Assembly: GCF_900130075.1 (NCBI RefSeq)
Contig: NZ_LT671418.1
Location: forward strand, 682,001-746,000
DNA: 64,000 nt
Source: Herminiimonas arsenitoxidans
GTDB lineage: Bacteria; Pseudomonadota; Gammaproteobacteria; Burkholderiales; Burkholderiaceae_D
Direction of reading: 5' to 3'
Shown here piece by piece: positions 1-5,658 of this stretch. The notes beneath the pieces were generated by a model. That model was not told the DNA's origin and searched no databases. It saw only the letters and a list, made by a program, of their open reading frames with translations. A program made the translations under genes and the position numbers. Position 1 is the first letter of the stretch. Each line of letters opens with the position of its first letter.

Positions 1-84
1 ATTGTTGGTATCCCAATCAAGGTATTTCCTGAAGCTGCAGGTATCACAAAATCAATTAGTACTCGACGAGGAAGCTCGGTTTAG
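1..84 (+). CDS. 3' end of an unidentified gene (partial, runs off the left edge)
   Basis: The first 27 codons of the window are open in frame 1 and end at TAG (82-84). The peptide ends in KSISTRRGSSV. It is too short to assign to a family. The stop codon abuts the ATG of the next gene with no spacer, so the two are very probably co-transcribed and translationally coupled. In mobile elements that carry several tyrosine recombinases, a small coiled-coil gene follows the recombinase in this tight way. That is only a possibility here, because no catalytic motif is visible in the piece present. Confidence 0.5.
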   Translation: MVGIPIKVFPEAAGITKSISTRRGSSV

Positions 85-513
85 ATGGACAACGGAAAAG
101 ACAATAAGGCCTCGAGAGGACATGATTTAGACTTGCTGCTAGATCAGGAACTTGCTTTAATGCTCAGCGACATTTCAGGAAACTCCCCTATTTCATTTTC
201 TTCTCTAACCAAGCGCCTTGGCTTGAACAGTAGATCAACCCTTCACACAAAAGATCGAAAAGAAAAAATTCGGCAAGCGATTGATCAACAATTTGCAATT
301 ATTGGAACTGCGTCTGATGGAAAATTTCATAGAAAAAGTCAGGCTGACAGGATTTTAGATTTAGAAAAAAAGAATGCACTTCTACAAGCTGCTCTTGATC
401 ATCAGATCGAGATGGTATGCAGAGTTATCGCAAATGCTACCGCTAAAGGATGGGATGTAGATTTTCTTCTCAGGCCGCTAATGCCCAATAATCGTCAATT
501 GGTCCGCGGATAA
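85..513 (+). CDS. Small coiled-coil protein, possible TnpC-like partner of an upstream recombinase
   Basis: This gene encodes 142 residues. A helix-turn-helix-like stretch (about residues 36-60, containing SLTKRLGLNSRSTL) is followed by a charged coiled coil (about 90-115, DRILDLEKKNALLQAAL) and a short tail. This order resembles the small accessory proteins (TnpC/DUF6262 type) encoded directly behind recombinases in Tn554-like elements, where they guide the orientation of transposition. The resemblance is architectural and I could not confirm it by alignment. Codon use is AT-rich, unlike the genes after 5 kb. The start is certain within a few codons because the ATG follows the upstream TAG directly. 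The gene could instead be a generic DNA-binding protein of a genomic island. Confidence 0.55.
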   Translation: MDNGKDNKASRGHDLDLLLDQELALMLSDISGNSPISFSSLTKRLGLNSRSTLHTKDRKEKIRQAIDQQFAIIGTASDGKFHRKSQADRILDLEKKNALLQAALDHQIEMVCRVIANATAKGWDVDFLLRPLMPNNRQLVRG

Positions 514-999
514 CATTGATACATCTAAACCACTCGTAATTGTTAATGCAAAAAAGCAACGAGCTAAAATTTATTTAATGAACATGAGTTCGTAAAATTA
601 TGAATATGTTGGTTTTAGCTAGATATTTTTTAAATCTTATTTAGATGTATGTATCAATAGGTTTTATGATTATTTAACGATTTAGTTTTTACCAAAAACA
701 ATATTTCATGTTGGTATGAGCATATGAACATGCTGGCATATAGAACCCAAATTAAGGGGAATTATGGGCGTAGAAAGAGCCGTCAGATGTAAGTGTGCTG
801 CTTGGCTAAGCTACGAATCCTGTCTCTGGTACGCAAAGTTTGGCAAGCCTAGTTTTCAAAGTTTTTATTCGCCTTTGATTGTGCATATGCGTATTTAGAT
901 CGTTGCGTCAGCACCTAGAACGTAGACGCTTAGATTTGCTGCATGGCAAAATGATATGCTAACGCCCGTCAATTCTTATATTTAAAGCGAGGTGCTAGC
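514..999 (+). other. AT-rich non-coding stretch with repeats, upstream of the nuclease pair
   Basis: No convincing gene lies in these 486 bases. TTGATACATCTAAA at 516-529 is matched in inverted orientation by TTTAGATGTATGTATCAA at 640-657, with a four-base insertion. The octamer ATGAACAT occurs at 578-585 and 724-731, and its inverse half CATGTT occurs at 708-713. The stretch must contain the promoter of the gene at 1000, but no single -35/-10 pair stands out. Its length and repeats would fit the terminus of a mobile element or a recombinase-binding region. Confidence 0.45.
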
Positions 1000-1857
1000 A
1001 TGACTAAAGGCTTTCTGATCGATACCGAACTGGAGATGCTGCGAAACGGGAAACCAAGCATTACTAGTATTCCTGACCTGCCTACTGCACTGAGTTCCGC
1101 AATCGGAGAAGAAGCCTTTCATCAGTCGCTATGTCGTCATTCCGAATATCTGCAACTGCCTTTTGTGAAACATCATGGCATTTGGTTCAACTGGATTCTG
1201 ACAAAGTATCCGCTCCCTAACGGCAACGTTACAGATTTTGCCTATTTGGTAACTACTTCTGCAAGTAACACAATTGTATTAGTTGAGATAGAGGATCCTG
1301 CTAAGAAAATGTGGGTCGGGAAGCCAATAAAGCCAGAAAAATCGGACCCCTTTGTTAAAGCCCTCGAACAAGTGATGCGATGGCGGGCTGACCTTCGGGA
1401 ACCAGAGAACTATTCCCAACTAATAGCCGGATTCAAGGCATTGATGGGAAAATCGGGAATGGCACTGAATAGTTGGTATGTGAAATATGTGCTGATTTAT
1501 GGACGTAGTAGTGAAAACGATACCGTTGCGCGGAAGAAAATGTATGCCGATCTGCAGCAAGAAGATATTGAATTAATGACCTTTGATAATTTGGTAAGTG
1601 CGAAGAAGATCCTCACTTCTTCGCAGCGAAAAAATATTGTCAAAGCATTCCATCCTGGTCCAACGTTCTCGTACGCCTACTTGAATACTGAGCCGAGATC
1701 CGAATTCGCTTATCTGGACTATGGGAAGTTTTCTATTGATAAAGACGCACGCGAGTTATTAGTCGCGCTTGGATTTGATATCAATGCTTGGGAACAGGGA
1801 AAATTACTGAGCGCGAACAGGGGTAAAGATTTGCCAACTATTTACGGCGATGTTTAG
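1000..1857 (+). CDS. Shedu/DUF4263-family nuclease-like protein
   Basis: This 285-residue protein fits the PD-(D/E)xK-like nuclease domain of the Shedu (SduA, DUF4263) family. The visible pattern is VTDF (Asp79), a beta-strand ending in VLVEIED (Glu96, Glu98), and a helix with ALEQVMRW (Gln124). Further on come VKYVLIYGR (about 162-169) and IELMTFDNLV (190-199), both positions conserved in this fold. The canonical catalytic Lys of ExK is replaced by Glu98, as I recall for a subgroup of DUF4263 proteins, so metal-dependent cleavage is likely but not assured. Shedu proteins act in phage and plasmid defence. A purine-rich GAGG motif precedes the ATG. The PIN-like gene starts about 12 bases after the stop, so the pair forms one operon in an AT-rich island. 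Confidence 0.72.
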   Translation: MTKGFLIDTELEMLRNGKPSITSIPDLPTALSSAIGEEAFHQSLCRHSEYLQLPFVKHHGIWFNWILTKYPLPNGNVTDFAYLVTTSASNTIVLVEIEDPAKKMWVGKPIKPEKSDPFVKALEQVMRWRADLREPENYSQLIAGFKALMGKSGMALNSWYVKYVLIYGRSSENDTVARKKMYADLQQEDIELMTFDNLVSAKKILTSSQRKNIVKAFHPGPTFSYAYLNTEPRSEFAYLDYGKFSIDKDARELLVALGFDINAWEQGKLLSANRGKDLPTIYGDV

Positions 1858-1869
1858 GCGTTGATCCAT

Positions 1870-2847
1870 ATGCCAAACGAGTATCTATATTTCGACTGGA
1901 ACGTCGTTAAATACTCCATGCAGCCTCGCGTAGGAACATCTGATAACGATCTGCTGCCGATAATCACTCGCTTGTCTAAGCAATATCATATTCCGTACTC
2001 CGAGGCGCATTTACGAGATTTGGCTTCAGGACACTCAGAAGAAAACAAGCACTACTCCAATCGAGATATCCAGTTTCTTACGAATTTGACCGGCTCAAAG
2101 GCGGTCGTTTTCGTTCACGAGGAGAAAACTGGAGCCGAATCTTTAGCCATCCAATCACGCAACATCGAAGCCGACTTTGCAGCCATTCTCCAAATAGTTA
2201 ACTCCGAAGAGAGGGGCAAAGTAAACCTCTCCATGTACAGCAAGGAAAGGGTTCCTATCGATCTGTCGCTATTGGAGGAGGACATATTCCTTGCCAAACT
2301 TATCGACAATGGCGGGACATTAGATGCATCGGTGATGCAGCGTATATTGGTGATGCTGTGGGAAAGCCATGACGATCCAGAAAGCTATAAATGGTTTCGT
2401 CGCCAAGTGCAGAAGATTGTCGATAATATTGAGTCAAGGCCTACTGCGTTGATAAAGAATTTCCCTGCGGTACACGCAGAGATACTCCCATTGTTCAAAT
2501 ATTTATCACTGCAAGAGTATGACGAAATACAAAAAGTATTCACATCAGCCCTTTTCGCATTCGCGAAATTTTCTGGGAGAAATTTTCAGGAACTTACGTT
2601 TGGAGCGACGCTTGAGCTCGCTTATAACTTGCTAGATTTTCACCCTTTTTTCGCAGAGAAAATCAACGAGAAAAACCGTCCTTCTAATCAACTGCGCGAC
2701 ATGAAGCATCTATATTCGGCATCTAAGGCAAAATTTTTCGTGACCCAAGATCGTAGTTCATTGAAGAAGTCTCGATTCATCACACAAGCGTTGGGAATGA
2801 AAGTGAAGGTGTTAGATGTTAGCGAATTCATAGCACGCTTTTCGTGA
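1870..2847 (+). CDS. PIN-like nuclease domain protein, partner of the Shedu-like gene
   Basis: This 325-residue protein has the spaced acidic residues of PIN-fold nucleases. Asp9 lies in YLYFDWNVVKY, Glu45 and Asp50 in PYSEAHLRDL, and near the C-terminus Asp277 in RDMKHLYSASKAKFFVTQD with Asp294 closing the pattern. The DxxH...FVTxD ending is typical of PIN-like toxins and RNases that cleave single-stranded RNA. The middle, about 120 residues long, is helical and unassigned. An in-frame TTG at 1861 is nine bases upstream; I prefer the ATG at 1870 because AGG at 1856-1858 sits at a usable distance. The gene directly follows the Shedu-like gene, which suggests a two-component nuclease system. 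Whether it is effector or toxin is unknown. Confidence 0.68.
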   Translation: MPNEYLYFDWNVVKYSMQPRVGTSDNDLLPIITRLSKQYHIPYSEAHLRDLASGHSEENKHYSNRDIQFLTNLTGSKAVVFVHEEKTGAESLAIQSRNIEADFAAILQIVNSEERGKVNLSMYSKERVPIDLSLLEEDIFLAKLIDNGGTLDASVMQRILVMLWESHDDPESYKWFRRQVQKIVDNIESRPTALIKNFPAVHAEILPLFKYLSLQEYDEIQKVFTSALFAFAKFSGRNFQELTFGATLELAYNLLDFHPFFAEKINEKNRPSNQLRDMKHLYSASKAKFFVTQDRSSLKKSRFITQALGMKVKVLDVSEFIARFS

Positions 2848-3444
2848 CCAATTCAAACAACTCCATTGTTTATATCGTATGGTGAAGGCTCCGGCCCGGT
2901 CATAAGACCCTAAGCCGAAGACCTGAACTTACATCTATCGAGAAAGTTCGGAAAAAGTGTCGCTCTGTATGGGCCGACTATGGGGGCAGATAACTCGTTT
3001 CAAAATTTAATCTTGATGTTTATGTGAACATATTTTATGAACATCTAATAATTAGATATCAAATAAATTGGTTTATTTTCAAGGCATTAGAAGAGTTACG
3101 AACAGCCAACTTGGGACATAAGTAAATTTGTTTGAGAAGGTTACAGCGAACAATGAAGACATTTTGGCAAGGACGCTGCCCTCTACAACACGCTAGAAAA
3201 TCCAATAAATCTCTCTCCGAGGCGTCTGCTAATTGCAGGCGTTTTTTTAACCTGCCACAAACCGGTAATGCCGGCGTCGCGCCGCTTGGCCAAACCTACG
3301 GATCTGCTCGCACTTTTAAGCAAGCGGTTTGCATAGTCACTGGTCTACATGGGCGCTTCGCCCCAACCCCGATATCTTTTGCGTGAATGAAGGAATATTT
3401 TCTCGTGGTAAATTGCGCAATTAATATTGCTTGGAGCAAACATA
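2848..3444 (+). other. AT-rich intergenic DNA, probable right flank of the nuclease cassette
   Basis: About 600 bases carry no convincing gene; the open frames at 3132-3386 and 3296-3592 have no family features. The stretch holds ATGAACAT at 3037-3044, which is also found on the left side of the cassette. It also holds a perfect palindrome ATCTAAT-A-ATTAGAT at 3043-3057. Past about 3,200 the composition becomes more GC-rich and a terminator appears that has no gene in front of it. This would fit an island boundary near 3,060-3,200. Confidence 0.4.
3222..3248 (+). terminator. Rho-independent terminator without an adjacent upstream gene
   Basis: GCGTCTGC (3222-3229), loop TAATT, GCAGGCGT (3235-3242), then a run of T. 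The stem closes with two G-U pairs. It is nearly the same sequence as the terminator at 17691-17718. No gene ends close upstream, so it is probably what remains of a transcription unit interrupted by the accessory DNA on its left. Confidence 0.75.
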
Positions 3445-4254
3445 ATGAATTGCTTTGACACCATATCCACTTGGTTAAATTCGAATTTTGTGACATCGCT
3501 AATAGGAGCAATGGCAGGTGCATATTTCGGCGCGAGGGCTGCGAAAGGTATTGCGGAAAAGGCAAAGATAAAAGACGACCTATTGAAGTCATTGAAGCAA
3601 ATCAATTCAGCACTTGTCACTGCTCATGGCGCATGCAACCGATTTCTGACCTACAAAGCGCAACTAACTAGTCAGCTAATGAAGGATTACAAGGCAAGTA
3701 AGAAGAACTGGCGCGAGTATCTTGAAAGTAAAGGGCAAGTTGCATTGCAACCAGTTGTGGCCAATTTTGTGAGTCTCCCAGGAATAGCGGCGCCAATAGA
3801 GGTATTGTCCAACCAAATTTATGGGGAGATAGATTTATCACCAAAGGGAAGCATGGCATTAATTACCCTATGTGGGGTTAACTCCACGCTTAACGGTGTA
3901 ATTGAACGTCGCAATATATTGATAGAAGAATTTAAAAAATTAGGTGGTTTCAATACGGAAAAGTTTTTTCATACGTATTTCGGAACTCATGACACTAAAT
4001 CCAGTCAGGATTCAAAATACAGTGACCTAATGCATACAATCGAAAATGAGATAGACGACGGAATATTTTTTTCTATGCTCGTAAGCGAAGAATTGGAATT
4101 ATCAGGGAAAAAAGCGCTGAGAGAGTTGAAAGAAAATTATGGCATCAAAGACATAAACCTCATTAAGTTTGATATGAGCGCTATACGAGGCCTAGACCTG
4201 ATTCCTAATGATGACCTTTATAAAGATTGGCTGAAGGCATTTCCTAAGCCATGA
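3445..4254 (+). CDS. Membrane-anchored protein of unknown function
   Basis: This gene encodes 269 residues of no recognised family. One hydrophobic, glycine-rich segment (about residues 13-32, containing SLIGAMAGAYFGARAAKG) is followed by a lysine-rich helix. The rest is soluble, charged and mostly helical, so the protein is predicted to be a single-pass, N-terminally anchored cytoplasmic protein. The start is ATG at 3445 because GGAG at 3433-3436 is well placed; a TTG at 3427 is in frame but less likely. AT-rich codon use resembles the nuclease pair rather than the genes after 5 kb, so it is probably accessory DNA. It stands alone, with the injection-system remnant convergent downstream. Confidence 0.6.
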   Translation: MNCFDTISTWLNSNFVTSLIGAMAGAYFGARAAKGIAEKAKIKDDLLKSLKQINSALVTAHGACNRFLTYKAQLTSQLMKDYKASKKNWREYLESKGQVALQPVVANFVSLPGIAAPIEVLSNQIYGEIDLSPKGSMALITLCGVNSTLNGVIERRNILIEEFKKLGGFNTEKFFHTYFGTHDTKSSQDSKYSDLMHTIENEIDDGIFFSMLVSEELELSGKKALRELKENYGIKDINLIKFDMSAIRGLDLIPNDDLYKDWLKAFPKP

Positions 4255-4353
4255 CAATTACAACTTCACGTAGCACCAAGTTTTCAGGCCAAGACCTTGA
4301 GCGGCGAACTTTGCAGATTCTTTGTCGCCGAACATAGGAATGACATTCAGATG

Positions 4354-4812
4354 CTACTTGTTAGCAATGATAATGCCTTCATGTGCGATCTCAATTGTTT
4401 CTATCGCGACTTCATTGCCTTCGGCCTTAAGATCGGTGCCGGTGATTTTGGTCGGCCATGCGTTGACCAGGGTCCAAACCATGGTCGGTTTGCCGGCTTC
4501 GTCCAGCAAGCTGATCGTGACGGACACACGCTTGATGGTGTTCATCTTGATCTGATTGAACCAGTCCCAGAACTTGTTATCACTTTTGATGATGCCCTTC
4601 TTCATGGTCACGTTGCCGACCTTCTTCATGCCGGGCATCTTGATGACCGAAAATTCTGGATTGTCGCCGTGGCGATACTTGATTTCTTCCGACTGCATGT
4701 CAAGACCGCTGACTTCCTGGAAGGACATGACTTGCGAATCCCATTTCACCTGGAAATAGAATTTCGGGAGCGGCCACACCGTGGTCGATTGTTTCGATCC
4801 GTCATCTGCCAT
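4354..4812 (-). CDS. Contractile tail/injection-system tube protein (T4 gp19-like)
   Basis: The 152-residue protein has the usual length and features of the gp19-type inner tube family of phage tails and extracellular contractile injection systems. The N-terminal part has PLPKFYFQVKW and FQEVSGLDMQSEEIKYRHG, the centre has VTMKKGIIKSDNKFWDWF, and the C-terminal strand is NEVAIETIEIAHEGI. In complete systems it polymerises as the tube inside the sheath. The reading frame is intact and preceded by GACGAGG as ribosome-binding site. Its only neighbour from such a system is the truncated sheath start just upstream, so the protein cannot form a contractile apparatus from genes in this window. It may be an orphan or be used elsewhere in the genome. 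Confidence 0.8.
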   Translation of the reverse strand: MADDGSKQSTTVWPLPKFYFQVKWDSQVMSFQEVSGLDMQSEEIKYRHGDNPEFSVIKMPGMKKVGNVTMKKGIIKSDNKFWDWFNQIKMNTIKRVSVTISLLDEAGKPTMVWTLVNAWPTKITGTDLKAEGNEVAIETIEIAHEGIIIANK

Positions 4813-4966
4813 AACAAACCTCGTCTATAAATTGAATGGGGTAAAAATATCGATGGAGCGATGTGGCTCCGATAAAAGCCGGCACTGCCGTCGCGACTTC
4901 TACGACAGAGTTCGGAAAGGCGTTCTTCTCGACGATATACACACCAGGTGTTTTGTACTGCGCCAT
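4802..4966 (-). pseudogene. N-terminal fragment of a contractile tail-sheath protein
   Basis: On the minus strand an ORF starts at 4966 after a good ribosome-binding site (GAGGGCGG) and reads MAQYKTPGVYIVEKNAF, then SVVEVATAVPAFIG. That is the standard start of the tail-sheath proteins of phage-like and extracellular contractile injection systems. Similarity stops at about codon 35 (near position 4860-4870). Twenty unrelated codons follow and the frame ends at TGA 4804-4802, inside the first codons of the tube gene. Sheath proteins normally run to several hundred residues, so nearly the whole gene has been deleted, leaving its start joined to the leader of the tube gene. The fragment may still be translated and coupled to the tube gene. 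Confidence 0.75.
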
Positions 4967-5026
4967 AATTCCGCCCTCAGTTATTATTCGATTGATACTC
5001 CCCTATTTAAGTAAATAATTCAATCC

Positions 5027-5647
5027 ATGCAATCACCACATCACGATCAAATCGTCGGCATTTTGCTGGCAGCTGGAAAAGGCACGCGCTTTGATCCATC
5101 CGGAGCGCAAAACAAGCTGCTACAAACGACCACAGCGGGTGACAAAATTGTTGTGGCGGCCGCTACTGCACTGCTAGCTGCCCTTCCGAATGTCACTGCA
5201 GTTGTGCGTAACGCTGACGATACAGTCGCTGCCGAATTATCGGCCTTGGGCTGCAAGGTCGTCGTTTGTCCCGATGCTGACAAAGGGATGGGAGCATCAC
5301 TGGTTTATGCCTTGACGCAAAACCAGCATGCAGCAGGATGGATTATAGGATTAGGCGATATGCCCAGCGTGCAAACGACAACGATTGCAGCGCTGGCGGA
5401 TGAATTGAAGAATGGTGCAGATATAGTCGCGCCGTTTTACAAGGGCAGGCGTGGCAATCCTGTGGGCTTCGGAGAAAAACATCTTGCCGAGTTGCTGCGC
5501 CTAGGTGGTGATCAGGGTGCGCGTGCCTTGTTGAAGACCTATCCTGTCACAGCGGTCGAAGTTGACGATCCCGGCATTCATTACGACATCGATACTTCTG
5601 CGGATCTGCTTTCGCCGCAGATGCCGCAAAGATCAAATATCAGCTGA
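5027..5647 (+). CDS. MocA/MobA-like molybdenum cofactor nucleotidyltransferase
   Basis: This gene encodes 206 residues with a GT-A type NTP-transferase fold. The nucleotide-binding loop ILLAAGKGTRF spans residues 12-22, with a base-contacting Lys30. The metal-binding motif is GLGDMP (Asp111), and RRGNPVGF near residue 143 matches the family pattern RGxPV. PDADKGMGASL (82-92) corresponds to the GMxxSL region of molybdenum cofactor cytidylyltransferases. These enzymes add CMP (MocA) or GMP (MobA) to molybdopterin for enzymes of the xanthine dehydrogenase or DMSO reductase families. I favour the MocA-like subgroup. No molybdoenzyme gene is adjacent in the window. It is divergent from the injection-system remnant and convergent with the autotransporter gene. 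Confidence 0.8.
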   Translation: MQSPHHDQIVGILLAAGKGTRFDPSGAQNKLLQTTTAGDKIVVAAATALLAALPNVTAVVRNADDTVAAELSALGCKVVVCPDADKGMGASLVYALTQNQHAAGWIIGLGDMPSVQTTTIAALADELKNGADIVAPFYKGRRGNPVGFGEKHLAELLRLGGDQGARALLKTYPVTAVEVDDPGIHYDIDTSADLLSPQMPQRSNIS

Positions 5648-5658
5648 TGTTGGTAGCT

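Noticed and set aside
4297..4830. A 177-codon plus-strand open frame
   Set aside because: It is antisense to the tube gene, whose protein has clear family motifs; the plus-strand translation has none.
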